Below, piece by piece: positions 44,179 to 53,316 of a stretch of 64,000 nucleotides of DNA. The notes under the pieces are model-generated. The model was not told where the DNA came from and did not search any database. It worked only from the letters and a program-made list of their open reading frames with translations. The stretch's first letter is position 1; each line of letters begins with the position of its first letter. The translations under genes and the position numbers were made by a program. This DNA comes from Desulfatibacillum sp. Lineage in GTDB: Bacteria > Desulfobacterota > Desulfobacteria > Desulfobacterales > Desulfatibacillaceae. The stretch covers positions 1 through 64,000 of the forward strand of contig JAEINP010000016.1 of assembly GCA_016342355.1 (NCBI GenBank), given 5' to 3'.

Positions 44179-44724
44179 TCAGGCTCCTTTTATTCCTGCA
44201 ATGACTGGCATCATGGACCAGAAGAACATGCTGATCAAGAAGATAGAAGCCAACGCCACCAGGATGGATTGCAGCCAAGTGAGTTTGCCAGCTTTAACCA
44301 TGCCAAGGGTAATCAGGCACCATTTCCAGGGTTCCGTAAACCATACAAACAAGGGAATCCAGGCGGCAAGCATGGTGACCCCGGCGGCATACGCATGAAC
44401 GGCCACCAGGGTTTTAAAGGTTACCCGCCTGCCAAGGAACATGGTCATGACCAGGAAACAAGCTCCCGCCGACAGTATGGGCATAAGCAGGGAATTGAGC
44501 AGGTACACGCCCGCCATAATGGCATGTCCATGGGAAAGACAGGTCAGGCTTGCTCCTGTGTAGAAAAGGGCGCACGCTATGAGGAAGCCCAAAGGCTTGC
44601 CCATGGGTATGTCCTCTTCCAATGAGGAGAAAAAGGCCCCCGGCCTGCTTAACACGCCTGTCAATGCCTGGAAATATCCAATAACCCCAGAGCCTTGTAG
44701 TTTTACATCTTCTGCCAAATCCAT
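44179..44724 (-). CDS. Yip1-family membrane protein
   Basis: A 181-aa protein with about five hydrophobic segments. The N-terminal YFQALTGVLSRPGAFFSSLEEDIPMGKPLGFLIACALFY matches the Yip1 pattern (F...L..P..FF..L......P..F). The bacterial role of Yip1 proteins is unknown. The gene is 29 bases downstream of the 53-aa membrane protein gene and part of the sigma-54 operon with the SLC13 transporter, so an accessory role at the transporter is plausible. Confidence 0.75.
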   Translation of the reverse strand: MDLAEDVKLQGSGVIGYFQALTGVLSRPGAFFSSLEEDIPMGKPLGFLIACALFYTGASLTCLSHGHAIMAGVYLLNSLLMPILSAGACFLVMTMFLGRRVTFKTLVAVHAYAAGVTMLAAWIPLFVWFTEPWKWCLITLGMVKAGKLTWLQSILVALASIFLISMFFWSMMPVIAGIKGA

Positions 44725-44753
44725 AATCCCAGTTTCCTTATGTCCCGTATGTT

Positions 44754-44915
44754 TTATAGAAGTCCCAGTCTTGAGAGAACTCCCAGCACCAACATGATAC
44801 CTGTGAGTACGAAGAATACAGCCCGCTCCGTATCCCGATGGAAGTAAGTCCGTCCCTTTTCGTGGACAAAAACCTTGGCGCTTTTATCCCTGACACTGCC
44901 TTCAAATGGATTCAT
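44754..44915 (-). CDS. 53-aa single-TM protein between SLC13 and Yip1 genes
   Basis: A small gene with a clear GAGGAAG ribosome site 5 bases before its ATG. The protein starts MNPFEGSVRDKSAKVF, has a charged soluble half (HEKGRTYFHRDTER), and ends in one hydrophobic helix of about 20 residues (AVFFVLTGIMLVLGVLSRLGLL contains it). It lies 41 bases after the SLC13 stop and 29 bases before the Yip1-like start, all on the same strand. The orientation (positive residues before the helix) suggests N-in. A small subunit or regulator of the transporter is the natural guess, but no family is recognised. Confidence 0.75.
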   Translation of the reverse strand: MNPFEGSVRDKSAKVFVHEKGRTYFHRDTERAVFFVLTGIMLVLGVLSRLGLL

Positions 44916-44956
44916 CTTGCTTCCTCACTTTGGCTAAAAATGTCGTTTAAACAGCC

Positions 44957-46810
44957 CTAAAAGGCTGGCAACCCGGAAAAACCCCTTGCGGACCAGTAAA
45001 TCGCCACCATCAGAACCACCACGATGTTGGCAACAAACCACATGGGAATGCCTACCCGCAGGTAATCCTTGGGCTCCAGGTAACCGCTGGCATATACAAT
45101 GGCGTTGGGCGGCGTACCTATAATGAGGCAATAGGCAAAGGAAGAAGCGATTGCCGTGCCCATGGCCATGAAAGGCAGGTAGGTGGTACCGGGATGCACC
45201 AAGGCAGCCATGTTCAGGGAGATGGGACCTACGGCTGCCGCAGCCGGGCCGTCCGCCATCAGGTTGGTAAGAATGGCAGTGAGGCCGTTGTTCACCAGCA
45301 AAAGGGGCAGGCCCGAGTCCATGCCCAGAGGCGCCAGGGCGTCCAGGATGCTCCGGGCCATCCAGTAGGCGGCGCCGGTGCTGTCCAGGGTATGGCCAAA
45401 GATGATTGCTCCTGCATAGAGCCACACTACGCCCCAGTCCACTCTTTCCTGGTAGTCACGCCAGTTGCAGACACCGGTGAGCAGATATGCCATGGCGCCG
45501 CCTATGGCAATGACACCGATGCCCAGGCGCACGGGATAGATGCCCATGTCAAAAAAGGCTTTTTCTGTAAACCACCCAAAAACCATGACCACAAAGATAA
45601 TGAAGGCCCATATTTGTTTGGAGTTCCAGGGACCCATTTTGCTGGTTTCCCTTTGCAACTGCGCCATGGCAGGCGCCAGGGAATGAATTTGGGGCTTAAA
45701 ACGCCAGTTGACCATGAACCAAGTGATGGGAATCATAACAATGAGAAAGGGGAAACAGTAGGTAACCCACTGGAAGTACCCGATGTCCATACCGAACATA
45801 TCGTTCAGGTAGGTCATCATGATAACGTTCCTGGCGCCGCCGGAAGGAGCGCCCGGGCCGCCGATGTTGCAGGCCATGGCGATGGCTATCATGAGCAGCT
45901 TGCCCAGTTCCTTGTCTTCCGGAATATCTTTGGTCAGGCTGTTCTGGTAGAGAAGGATACCGATGGGAAGAAACATGGCTGCCAGGGCATGGTCAGAAAT
46001 AAACGCGGCCAAGGGGGTAATGATGACGAAAAAGACCAACGTAACCCACTTGACATTAGGCACAGCCAGCTTTTTGAACATCATGAGGCAAACCCTCTTG
46101 TCCACCCCGGTCTTTACAAAGGCCGCGGCGAACATGAGGCTGCCCATGATAAACCAGCAGGCGTCGCTCCAATAAAGCCCCGCCACATCATTGCGGGAGA
46201 CAACCCCCGTGGCCACCAGAATCAGGCCGATACAGAAAGCCACCCCTGGCAAAGGTATGCACTCCGTGAGGAAGCAGAAAACCACAAAGGTCATCATGGC
46301 CGCAGCCACCTTAATGTGCCAGGCGCCCTTGTCGGCGGCGGCTTTGTCCTTGCCGGTGAGGTCCTCGTATTTCAGGTCATGCTTCCGCAGCTTGAGAGCC
46401 CCTTGCATAATTTTTTCAAAGCTCTCGACTGTCATGGAGTTTTCCACATAAGCCTTGGCCTTGTCGAAATTTGCGGACGTAGCCTCAATTCCGTATTTGG
46501 AGCACCATTTCACGTCGCGTTTGAGAAAACGGGCTCTGCCAAGAGCACCCATACGTAAATTTTGCTCCATCATTTTCGCCGTTAATAACTGCCATTGCTC
46601 CGCATCGGAACTGCCTTTGCCAAACAGTTGTTTGGTGATAGAGTTAACAACGACTTTTGTCCCCACCTGGTACTCGGTACCCACATCCTTCATGCCGTAG
46701 GGTGTGGGCAGGAGGAGGACGGCAAAGAATAAAATCACCGGGATAACGAACAATTTCCAATCCACAAACTTGTCATACCCGGTGGCCTTTCCCTTTTTTA
46801 TGTCAGACAT
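44957..46810 (-). CDS. SLC13/DASS-family anion:sodium symporter with extracytoplasmic insert
   Basis: A 617-aa transporter. After TM1 (residues about 18-36) an insert of roughly 125 hydrophilic residues precedes TM2, which is not usual for DASS proteins. The rest shows the family repeats: ECIPLPGVAFCIGLILVATGVV, SDACWFIMGSLMFAAAF, NIGGPGAPSGGARNVIMMTYL, and MADGPAAAAVGPI with IGTPPNAIVYASGY near the end. DASS proteins import dicarboxylates or sulfate with sodium. In sulfate reducers, either substrate is reasonable. The ATG at 46810 follows GGAG by 7 bases. It is in an operon with an upstream kinase and receiver and three downstream genes. Confidence 0.88.
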   Translation of the reverse strand: MSDIKKGKATGYDKFVDWKLFVIPVILFFAVLLLPTPYGMKDVGTEYQVGTKVVVNSITKQLFGKGSSDAEQWQLLTAKMMEQNLRMGALGRARFLKRDVKWCSKYGIEATSANFDKAKAYVENSMTVESFEKIMQGALKLRKHDLKYEDLTGKDKAAADKGAWHIKVAAAMMTFVVFCFLTECIPLPGVAFCIGLILVATGVVSRNDVAGLYWSDACWFIMGSLMFAAAFVKTGVDKRVCLMMFKKLAVPNVKWVTLVFFVIITPLAAFISDHALAAMFLPIGILLYQNSLTKDIPEDKELGKLLMIAIAMACNIGGPGAPSGGARNVIMMTYLNDMFGMDIGYFQWVTYCFPFLIVMIPITWFMVNWRFKPQIHSLAPAMAQLQRETSKMGPWNSKQIWAFIIFVVMVFGWFTEKAFFDMGIYPVRLGIGVIAIGGAMAYLLTGVCNWRDYQERVDWGVVWLYAGAIIFGHTLDSTGAAYWMARSILDALAPLGMDSGLPLLLVNNGLTAILTNLMADGPAAAAVGPISLNMAALVHPGTTYLPFMAMGTAIASSFAYCLIIGTPPNAIVYASGYLEPKDYLRVGIPMWFVANIVVVLMVAIYWSARGFSGLPAF

Positions 46811-46853
46811 CTGCACTCTCCTGATCTCTAATGGATGGCTCTTGCTTTACCCG

Positions 46854-47306
46854 CTATTCAGCCCTTTGTTTGAGAATTTCTCTGGGAGACTTGACGTAAG
46901 AACGCGCCTGCGCCATGGAAATCCGTTCCTCAATCCCTTGCCGCCGTTTGTAGGCTTCCGCTACTCTTGCCAAAAGGTCGTCAATGTCGCAGGGTTTCAT
47001 CACATAATCCGAAGCGCCTAATTTCATTCCGTCCACAGCGTCCTCCACCGTGGCATGGCCCGTGAGCATGATCACCTCGGTGAGGGGGTAGAGGTTTTTA
47101 ATTCTCCGAAGAGTTTCCAAACCGTCCATTCCAGGCATTTTTACATCCAACACCACCACATGCACCGTGTGGGCGCCCAACAGGTCCAGGGCTTCCTCCC
47201 CGCTGTTGGCAGTAATGGCCTCGTATCCCGCCTTGGTGATGAGTTTCTTGGTGGTTTCCAAAAATCTTGCTTCATCATCCACCAGCATTAGTTTCATTTT
47301 TTCCAT
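46854..47306 (-). CDS. Stand-alone response regulator receiver
   Basis: A 150-aa protein with a complete receiver domain: acidic pocket at residues 10-12, Asp54 in VVVLDVKMPGMDG, Thr in MLTGHAT and Lys in VMKPCD. The last 30 residues (KRRQGIEERISMAQARSYVKS) are a charged helix shared in style with two other receivers in the island. There is no DNA-binding output domain, so it acts by protein contact or as a phosphate relay. AAGGAG lies 7 bases before the ATG. It sits between its likely kinase (58-base gap) and the SLC13 gene (43-base gap). Confidence 0.92.
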   Translation of the reverse strand: MEKMKLMLVDDEARFLETTKKLITKAGYEAITANSGEEALDLLGAHTVHVVVLDVKMPGMDGLETLRRIKNLYPLTEVIMLTGHATVEDAVDGMKLGASDYVMKPCDIDDLLARVAEAYKRRQGIEERISMAQARSYVKSPREILKQRAE

Positions 47307-47364
47307 CCCTTGCTCCTTTCCCGGATAGCCGGTCTTTATAAAAGGTTCGGCCAGCCATTTTATT

Positions 47365-49050
47365 TCATGCCACTCCAGGCAGGGTGATAATGAATTCCGT
47401 TCCCTTGCCAGGTTCGCTATTCACCACTATGCTTCCGCCCATTTTCTCGATGATGCCGTAACAGATGGACAATCCCAGACCTGTGCCCTTCCCAACGGGT
47501 TTGGTGGAGAAAAAGGGTGTAAAAATCTTTTCCATGTTGTCTGTTTTGATGCCCATACCGTTGTCACTTACGCGGATGACTGCCTGTCCATCCTTTTGGC
47601 TGCAATCCAGTTTCAACTCCCCTCCCCCAGAGGAACCGTGTCTTTCCACGATGGCGTAGATGGCGTTATTGATAAGGTTGAGCAAAACCTGTTGAAGCTG
47701 TGCCGGATCGGCGTTAACCCTTATGGGGGGGGGCTCCGTTTGGAGGGACAGGGCAACGCCGTCCAGCTCAGCTTTTCGGGCGATCATGTGCGTTACCTCA
47801 GGAAGGGTTTCGCACAGATCAATAACCTGGGGGCTCAAATCCTTTTGTCGGGCGAACTTGAGGATAGCGCCGGTAATGACGGCGCACCGGTCCACCTGAA
47901 GTTTGATCTGGTTCAAGGAATCTTCCACATCTTTGGAATCCTCGGATTCCACCCATTCTCCACGTTTTTTTAAATCAGGAATAATGGAGTCGATGAGGGC
48001 GGATTCAGCCCGGATAATCTGTAAAGGATTATTGATTTCGTGGGCAAAACCCGAGGACATCTCCCCGATTTCCGCCAGCCTTCCGGCAACAACAAGCTGC
48101 TGATTCAGTTGGTTTTTCTCCTGGTCCGCCAACTGAATGCGGGCAATAATCCGGTTACTCGTGTAAAAGGCCAGGACGGACAATATGATGCCGCCTCCCA
48201 GGGCTATGAGCATGACCAGGAACCTGGCTTGGTTAAGGTCGGAAAAAGTATCGGAGGTTTCCTGACGGGCCACCAAAAGCCATGGCTGGGTCGGCATCCA
48301 GGTTGTCACATACAGGTACTCGCCGCCCCGGCCATCCTCCATGATGCAGCTTTGAGTGCCATGGGTTTGTTGAAGGAGGGACTCTGCCTCGGGGGCCAGT
48401 TCCATAAGATTTCCCCCGGATCGCCTGCTTGTCTGGAACACCCCTTCCTGATTCAGGATATAGGCCTCGCCAGTTCTGCCCATGCGCACCTGCTCCACGA
48501 CCTCAGTAAACAGGTAGGGATCAATGGTGGCCCGCAAAACCCAGGTCCTGTCCCCTTCCTTTTGGGAGATTGCAATGACAAAATGGGGGACTTTCCTGAA
48601 CCCCTCAAAGATGTCGGACACATAGCTTCCGTTTTTCCTGACCTGACCGAACCATTGGGAATCAGAATAGAGTTTGCCAGCCAACTCATAAGGACCGTGA
48701 TAAGCCACATGGACGCCAGCCTGATCAAAAATGCCCAAATCCAAAAATGCATTGGACTTTTTCTGGAGGTTCCTGAACACCCGGCCCAGGGTTTCCTGAT
48801 CCTGGAGGGAATCGTATCCATAGGCTTCGGCCACAAAGCCCAGGTCTGCTTTCCGCTCTTTCAAAAAGGAGTCCACGAGCCTGGCATGGTCCTCGACAAC
48901 CCGTTCCATTTTGGCAATGGTATTGGCCTTGGTGGATATGGAAAAATGTTCAAAAGCCACCACCGCTGCCAAGACAAAGGGAACCAGGGGGGTGATGAGC
49001 ATGCTCGCCAAAATTTTCCGTTTTAAAGAGTGGTAGTGATTTTCTTGCAT
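47365..49050 (-). CDS. Sensor histidine kinase with periplasmic Cache-type domain
   Basis: A 561-aa membrane kinase. TM1 is near residues 15-32, a periplasmic region of about 245 residues has dCache features ([64 protein letters not shown]), and TM2 is near 278-298. The cytoplasmic part has the H-box [14 protein letters not shown]-box [10 protein letters not shown]1 DNGMGI and G2 [10 protein letters not shown]. It would sense a small ligand, possibly the anion carried by the downstream SLC13 protein, and phosphorylate the next-door receiver. It is paralogous to the 600-aa kinase at 53.3 kb. A sigma-54-type promoter lies about 60 bases upstream. Confidence 0.93.
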   Translation of the reverse strand: MQENHYHSLKRKILASMLITPLVPFVLAAVVAFEHFSISTKANTIAKMERVVEDHARLVDSFLKERKADLGFVAEAYGYDSLQDQETLGRVFRNLQKKSNAFLDLGIFDQAGVHVAYHGPYELAGKLYSDSQWFGQVRKNGSYVSDIFEGFRKVPHFVIAISQKEGDRTWVLRATIDPYLFTEVVEQVRMGRTGEAYILNQEGVFQTSRRSGGNLMELAPEAESLLQQTHGTQSCIMEDGRGGEYLYVTTWMPTQPWLLVARQETSDTFSDLNQARFLVMLIALGGGIILSVLAFYTSNRIIARIQLADQEKNQLNQQLVVAGRLAEIGEMSSGFAHEINNPLQIIRAESALIDSIIPDLKKRGEWVESEDSKDVEDSLNQIKLQVDRCAVITGAILKFARQKDLSPQVIDLCETLPEVTHMIARKAELDGVALSLQTEPPPIRVNADPAQLQQVLLNLINNAIYAIVERHGSSGGGELKLDCSQKDGQAVIRVSDNGMGIKTDNMEKIFTPFFSTKPVGKGTGLGLSICYGIIEKMGGSIVVNSEPGKGTEFIITLPGVA

Positions 49051-49108
49051 GGCATCCCCAAATTGTTAGTTGGATTCCGGTCCGCAATGCGTTCCGGCGA
49101 AATGTAAT

Positions 49109-49124
49109 GGCAGGACTTGTGCCA
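49109..49124 (-). promoter_or_regulatory. Sigma-54 (-24/-12) promoter of the leftward kinase/SLC13 operon
   Basis: On the minus strand TGGCACAAGTCCTGCC has GG and GC separated by exactly 10 bases and fits TGGCAC-N5-TTGCW except at the first T and last base. It lies 59 bases before the ATG at 49050. Confidence 0.75.
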
Positions 49125-49478
49125 ATCAGGTAGGAGATTGTTCCATTGGAAATAACAATCTGAAATCATGCATGTTTTAAAATTTCATGTACTGAGAAAA
49201 TGGCGAAATGGAGGTTTTGCATTTGTCAGGTATCTTTACGGCCTGTAAAGGCCTTTAGCGCGAAAGGGAAAAGGCCGGACAATTTCGCGCCACTCATGGG
49301 GAGGGTTTCAATAAAATGAGTTTTCAAAATTCTCGTATTTTTTTTCTGGTGTCCCCCCATTAAAAAAAAATCCTTCGATTCATCTTCCTCAAAAGCGAAG
49401 ATGTTTTCATCATGCTGTTTCATAGCCCGGAAACCCGGCCTTTTTTTGCAGAAGGCCTCCTGATTTCCATCCCGCAAG

Positions 49479-49497
49479 GTGTCAGAAATATTTACAC
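49479..49497. promoter_or_regulatory. Candidate activator-binding palindrome, site 1
   Basis: GTGTCAGAAATATTTACAC has the form GTGT-N11-ACAC with a full TTTACAC right half. It is 158 bases upstream of the rightward sigma-54 promoter and 355 bases upstream of the leftward one. Similar 19-bp elements occur at 52725 and 60424. Confidence 0.55.
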
Positions 49498-49654
49498 TCT
49501 GGAAAAAACTTTGCAGAATCCCTTTGAAAAGGTGTTAAATAATATTTTAAACAGGAAAATTTTCCGGGTCTTTCGACGGACTAATAGCCCATAACTATTT
49601 AACATAACAATATTATTTATATTATTATATATTATGTAAGATATTCTGGCGCCT

Positions 49655-49670
49655 TGGCAAAGGCTTTGCT
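49655..49670 (+). promoter_or_regulatory. Sigma-54 promoter of the kinase/NtrC-type activator operon
   Basis: TGGCAAAGGCTTTGCT matches TGGCAC-N5-TTGCW with one mismatch (C to A at position 6) and exact GG-N10-GC spacing. It lies 126 bases before the kinase ATG and follows an AT-rich tract. Confidence 0.8.
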
Positions 49671-49795
49671 AAGGTAGTTTGGTTAGCCTATTCTGAAAAT
49701 CAGGGATAGTTTCAGCTGTCTGAAAGCCATTGGCAAAAGAATTTCGATGTTTTTCAAGTCCGGAAAAAATAATTCGGACTGCCACAGGAGTTTTC

Positions 49796-51265
49796 ATGGG
49801 CGCCTATTTAAGTTTGCGGACAAAAATTTTCCTTCTTCTGGCTGGATTGGTGGGAGTGAATTGTGTGGGAGCCGCCTCCACTCTGTGGTATACCTATTCC
49901 ACTCAAAAACTTTATAAAATCGAATTATCACGGGGCATTAGCTCTCTTATTGCAGCTCAGGACCTGGAAACTGCTTTAATCATGCAAAAGGGTTATACCA
50001 CCTACTTTTTTTTGGATGGTGATATCCAGTGGCTGGAAAGCCTTAAGGAGCATCAGCTGGGTTTCCGGGTAGGCATGGAGCGGGCCGAGAATGCTGCATC
50101 CTCGGAGCGTGAAAAACAGGTTCTCCAAAAGATATCAGATTCTTATATAAAATTTAGCATACAGAGGGAAGTGGTTATCGAGTTGTACAAAGAAGGGAAT
50201 GAGAAAGCGGGCGCCGCCAAGCACTGGGAGGTGCGTAAGCAATTCCATGTCATCTACACTTTTTGCGAAGAGTATAAGCAAATCCAGGAAAACCGTATTG
50301 ACCTCGCCCATGAAGCGTATCGCCACAGGGGAAGAGTGCTTGCCGGTTTTTCTTTAGTGGCTGTTTTTCTTGCAGTGATATGCGGTTTTTTGCTGGGTTT
50401 TCTAATTTATCAGGAGATTTTGGAACCCCTTCGCCGTCTGGCCAGATTAGGGGGGGAAGGCCCAAAAAGAAAGGGAGTGGGCAACGAGGTCCAGGCCCTT
50501 GGAAACAGGTTTGACAGCCTGTTACAGGATGTGGATCAGGCCCATATGGAATTGGAGCAGAGCCGGGAGCACCTGATTCAGGCCGAAAAGCTGGCCATGG
50601 TAGGAAAACTCTCCGCCGGCGTGGCACACAGTATCCGCAACCCCCTGACTTCCGTAAAAATGCGGCTTTTTTCCTTGGAAAGATCCCTGGACCTGAACGA
50701 CATCCAACGCGAGGATTTTGAAGTTATTTCTGAAGAAATTGGGCATTTGAACACCATTGTTGGCAACTTTCTGGAGTTTGCCAGACCCCCCAGACTGCGT
50801 ACGCAAAGGACCAGCTTGTCCGAGGTGGTGGACATGACCCTGCAACTGGCCCAGCACCGGCTGGAATCCTATGGGGTGGAAGCCATTGTCCAGCGCAAGC
50901 TAAAACTTCCCTCCCTCATTGCTGATCCGGATCAACTCAAGGAATTCCTTATGAATCTCATCATGAATGCCTGTGAAGCCATGGGGGATGGCGGTAAACT
51001 ATTCATCAAGGAGGAGTCGGCCGATATCAAGGGCTTAGGCCCTTGCGCCACCCTGCGCATTTGCGACACGGGACCCGGCATTCCCCCCAATATTGCGCCC
51101 AAGGTGTTTGAGCCTTTTTTTTCGAGTAAGGAAGAAGGCACCGGGCTTGGCCTGAGTATCGCCAGCCGCATCATTACCGAACACGGGGGGATTTTGCGCA
51201 TGGAACATGAAGAAGGCATGGGCGCTTGTTTTTATGCGATCCTGCCCCTGAAGGAGGAAGAATAG
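49796..51265 (+). CDS. Sensor histidine kinase partner of the NtrC-type activator
   Basis: A 489-aa kinase. TM1 is near residues 10-30, a helical periplasmic region of about 150 residues follows (four-helix-bundle-like, with QDLETALIMQKGYTTYFFLDGD), and TM2 is near 185-208. A HAMP-like linker leads to the H-box LSAGVAHSIRNPLTSVKM, N-box LMNLIMNACEAM, G1 DTGPGIPP and G2 GTGLGLSIA, as in NtrB/ZraS-type kinases. The ATG at 49796 has CAGGAG 5 bases upstream. The activator gene begins at the last base of its stop codon. The pair is a classical sigma-54 two-component system. Confidence 0.93.
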   Translation: MGAYLSLRTKIFLLLAGLVGVNCVGAASTLWYTYSTQKLYKIELSRGISSLIAAQDLETALIMQKGYTTYFFLDGDIQWLESLKEHQLGFRVGMERAENAASSEREKQVLQKISDSYIKFSIQREVVIELYKEGNEKAGAAKHWEVRKQFHVIYTFCEEYKQIQENRIDLAHEAYRHRGRVLAGFSLVAVFLAVICGFLLGFLIYQEILEPLRRLARLGGEGPKRKGVGNEVQALGNRFDSLLQDVDQAHMELEQSREHLIQAEKLAMVGKLSAGVAHSIRNPLTSVKMRLFSLERSLDLNDIQREDFEVISEEIGHLNTIVGNFLEFARPPRLRTQRTSLSEVVDMTLQLAQHRLESYGVEAIVQRKLKLPSLIADPDQLKEFLMNLIMNACEAMGDGGKLFIKEESADIKGLGPCATLRICDTGPGIPPNIAPKVFEPFFSSKEEGTGLGLSIASRIITEHGGILRMEHEEGMGACFYAILPLKEEE

Positions 51266-52701
51266 TGGCTACCATCCTGATTGTGGACGACGACCCCCAG
51301 TTGAGACAAAGTTTTGAAAGAATTCTCCAGGAAGAAGAGCACCTTGTCCATACCGCCTCCAGCGGCGAGGCAGGGCTTGTAAAGGTGGAGCAAATCAAGC
51401 CTGATCTGGTGATCATGGACGTGCGTATGCCAGGGATGGACGGGCTGACAACCTACCGGGAAATCCAAAAAATCGAGCCTCGCCTGCCTGTGATCATCAT
51501 GACCGCCTTTGGCACTACTGAGACCGCCATAGAAGCCACCAAAATGGGGGCCTTTGACTACATCCTGAAACCCTTTGATATTCCGGCAATTTTGGCTTTG
51601 ATTGACCAGGCCATCAAGGCCTCGCGCTTCATGCATACCAAGGTGCAGGTGGGTGACTATTCGGACGATGCTCCCCAGGATGCTCTGGTGGGAAAAAGCC
51701 CGGCCATGCAGGACATATACAAATCCATAGGCAGGGTTGCCTCCACGGACGCCACCGTGCTGGTGCGCGGAGAATCCGGCACAGGCAAGGAACTGGCAGC
51801 CCGGGCTATATACCAGCACAGTCTGCGGGCCCATCGGCCCTTTTTGGTCATCAACTGCGTAGCCATTCCCCCCACTCTTTTGGAAAGTGAATTGTTCGGC
51901 TATGAAAAAGGGGCGTTTACCGGGGCTTCCAGCCGGAGGGTGGGCAAGATCGAACGGGCCAACCATGGGTCCATTTTCCTGGATGAAATTGGGGATATGC
52001 CACTGGAAATTCAGTCAAAAATTCTTCGTCTGCTCCAGGAAAGGAGTATCGAACGTCTGGGAGGCAGGGAGCCCATTCCCGTGGATGTCCGGATTATAGC
52101 AGCCACCAACCGCAACCTGGAAGAAGCTGTGCGCCAGGGACACTTCCGGGAGGATCTTTATTATCGCCTGAAAGTGGTGACCCTCACCCTGCCGCCCCTA
52201 AGAGAAAGAATCGGGGACGTGCCTCTGTTGGCGGAGTACTTTTTGTCCAGGCACGCCATGGCAATGGCCATGCCCAATCCCGGCCTGACCAAAGCTGCGG
52301 CCAGAATACTGGAAACCCAACCCTGGCCAGGCAATGTGCGGGAGTTGTCCAATGCCCTGCAAAAAGCCCTGATCTTTTCAAAAGGCTACCCGCTGGAACC
52401 TGAAGAAATCAGCCGGGCAGCTGCCTGGTCCATGCCCGACGATGTTCAGGCCCAGGATACCGACGATGAGCATGTGGACGCCCTCATCCGCAAATGGGTG
52501 CGGGAGCAGATGAGCATCAGCCATGACGGGCGCCTTTTTGAACAGATAATGGACCACCTGGGCAGTCTGGTTATTGCCGAAACCCTGCGCATTACCGGAG
52601 GAAACCGGACCCGGGCAGCCAAGATTTTAGGGCTTTCCCGGCCTACCCTTCTTTCCCGCATTGAAAAATACGATCTCAAGATCAAGACCTCTGTTTCCTA
52701 A
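51265..52701 (+). CDS. NtrC-family sigma-54-dependent response regulator
   Basis: A 478-aa activator with three domains. The receiver (1-120) has Asp52, Thr80 and Lys102. The AAA+ domain (about 142-375) has Walker A GESGTGKE at 169-176, the sigma-54-contact loop GAFTGA at 216-221, and Walker B SIFLDEIGD at 236-244. A Fis-type HTH lies near the end (GNRTRAAKILGLSRPTLLSRIEKY). It remodels sigma-54 RNA polymerase after binding upstream sites. The start is a GTG overlapping the kinase stop, with AAGGAGG upstream. Four sigma-54-type promoters and three similar palindromes in this island make it the likely local master regulator, including of itself. Confidence 0.95.
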   Translation: MATILIVDDDPQLRQSFERILQEEEHLVHTASSGEAGLVKVEQIKPDLVIMDVRMPGMDGLTTYREIQKIEPRLPVIIMTAFGTTETAIEATKMGAFDYILKPFDIPAILALIDQAIKASRFMHTKVQVGDYSDDAPQDALVGKSPAMQDIYKSIGRVASTDATVLVRGESGTGKELAARAIYQHSLRAHRPFLVINCVAIPPTLLESELFGYEKGAFTGASSRRVGKIERANHGSIFLDEIGDMPLEIQSKILRLLQERSIERLGGREPIPVDVRIIAATNRNLEEAVRQGHFREDLYYRLKVVTLTLPPLRERIGDVPLLAEYFLSRHAMAMAMPNPGLTKAAARILETQPWPGNVRELSNALQKALIFSKGYPLEPEEISRAAAWSMPDDVQAQDTDDEHVDALIRKWVREQMSISHDGRLFEQIMDHLGSLVIAETLRITGGNRTRAAKILGLSRPTLLSRIEKYDLKIKTSVS

Positions 52702-52724
52702 GCTCCAAGCCCCTGTTTTACGAA

Positions 52725-52743
52725 GTGTAAAGATTTTTTACAC
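52725..52743. promoter_or_regulatory. Candidate activator-binding palindrome, site 2
   Basis: GTGTAAAGATTTTTTACAC is a perfect inverted repeat (GTGTAAA-N5-TTTACAC). It lies 24 bases past the activator stop codon and 96 bases upstream of the sigma-54 promoter at 52839, a usual enhancer distance. Confidence 0.65.
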
Positions 52744-52753
52744 CCCCCCTGCC

Positions 52754-52780
52754 AAGGGCCTTCTCAGGCCCTTTGTTTAA
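52754..52780 (+). terminator. Terminator after the NtrC-type activator gene
   Basis: AAGGGCC at 52754-52760 pairs perfectly with GGCCCTT at 52767-52773, followed by TGTTT. The T-run is short, so efficiency is uncertain. It separates the activator operon from the next sigma-54 operon. Confidence 0.55.
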
Positions 52781-52838
52781 AAACGACATTAGAAAAAAAA
52801 TTCAAGCATTTATATCAATTTTTTCCCCCCATGAATTC

Positions 52839-52854
52839 TGGTACGGCTGTTGCG
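52839..52854 (+). promoter_or_regulatory. Sigma-54 promoter of the second SLC13/multi-receiver operon
   Basis: TGGTACGGCTGTTGCG has the exact GG-N10-GC spacing and differs from TGGCAC-N5-TTGCW at the fourth and last bases. It is 40 bases before the ATG at 52894. It also shows that the ATG at 52831, upstream of it, cannot be the start. Confidence 0.75.
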
Positions 52855-52893
52855 ATACTTCCTGGCAGCTTAGGCTGCCAAAGGAGGGCGGAC

Positions 52894-53316
52894 ATGCTTG
52901 AACCAGAAATCACAATTTGCGTTGCCGACCCCAACCCTCGGGTCAGAGAACTGTTGCGAAGGGAATTTTCGTCCCTGGGATGCACGGTGATTTTGGCGCG
53001 TACCAGCCAAGAGGTTGTGGAGGCGTGTTTGTCATCCAGTCCGCCCGATCTGGTGGTCGTGGATCCGGAATTATCTTGCGCGGATTCCGACCCTATCCTG
53101 ACCAGGATTTCCATGTTCATGCCCAAGTTACCGGTCGTGCTTCATGCATTTCCCGGTGAAGCATTGAATCATCCGGCGGCTCACAAGGCTGCAGCCATAT
53201 TGGAAAAGGGGGAGAGCACAAACCGCTTAAAGGATGTGGTCTTCCGAATCTTAAACGAACGCGACGTGGTAACCCGGACTAACAAATGGAAAAGGAAAGA
53301 CATTACAGCGGAGTAA
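52894..53316 (+). CDS. Degenerate receiver-like protein
   Basis: A 140-aa protein with receiver-domain topology: a first strand with ITICVADPNPRVRELL, a central DLVVVDPELS with Asp57, and LEKGES near the place of the conserved lysine. The acidic pair is reduced to Ala11-Asp12, and the switch Thr is replaced in VVLHAF, so normal phosphorylation is doubtful. AAGGAGG lies about 7 bases before the ATG. The gene is first in the third operon and overlaps the following kinase gene by 31 bases. It may bind the kinase or receivers without being phosphorylated. Confidence 0.75.
   Translation: MLEPEITICVADPNPRVRELLRREFSSLGCTVILARTSQEVVEACLSSSPPDLVVVDPELSCADSDPILTRISMFMPKLPVVLHAFPGEALNHPAAHKAAAILEKGESTNRLKDVVFRILNERDVVTRTNKWKRKDITAE

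Larger units (their letters stand above)
49051..49795. other. 745-base divergent regulatory region
   Basis: It separates the leftward kinase/SLC13 operon from the rightward kinase/NtrC-type operon. It holds two outward-facing sigma-54 promoters (49109-49124 and 49655-49670), one GTGT-N11-ACAC palindrome at 49479-49497, and a strongly AT-rich tract (49591-49635, three G/C in 45) directly before the rightward promoter. The short frames in this interval have no convincing ribosome sites or family resemblance. Confidence 0.7.

Noticed and set aside
45194-46558. 454-codon frame antisense to the SLC13 gene
   Set aside because: His/Gly-rich translation without any domain; the minus strand encodes a clear transporter.
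49226-49594. Two short overlapping frames (83 codons minus, 60 codons plus) in the divergent regulatory region
   Set aside because: No convincing ribosome sites or family resemblance, and they lie over the inferred enhancer site.
52831-52893. N-terminal extension of the degenerate receiver
   Set aside because: The extended start lies upstream of the sigma-54 promoter at 52839, and the strong ribosome site is at 52880-52886.
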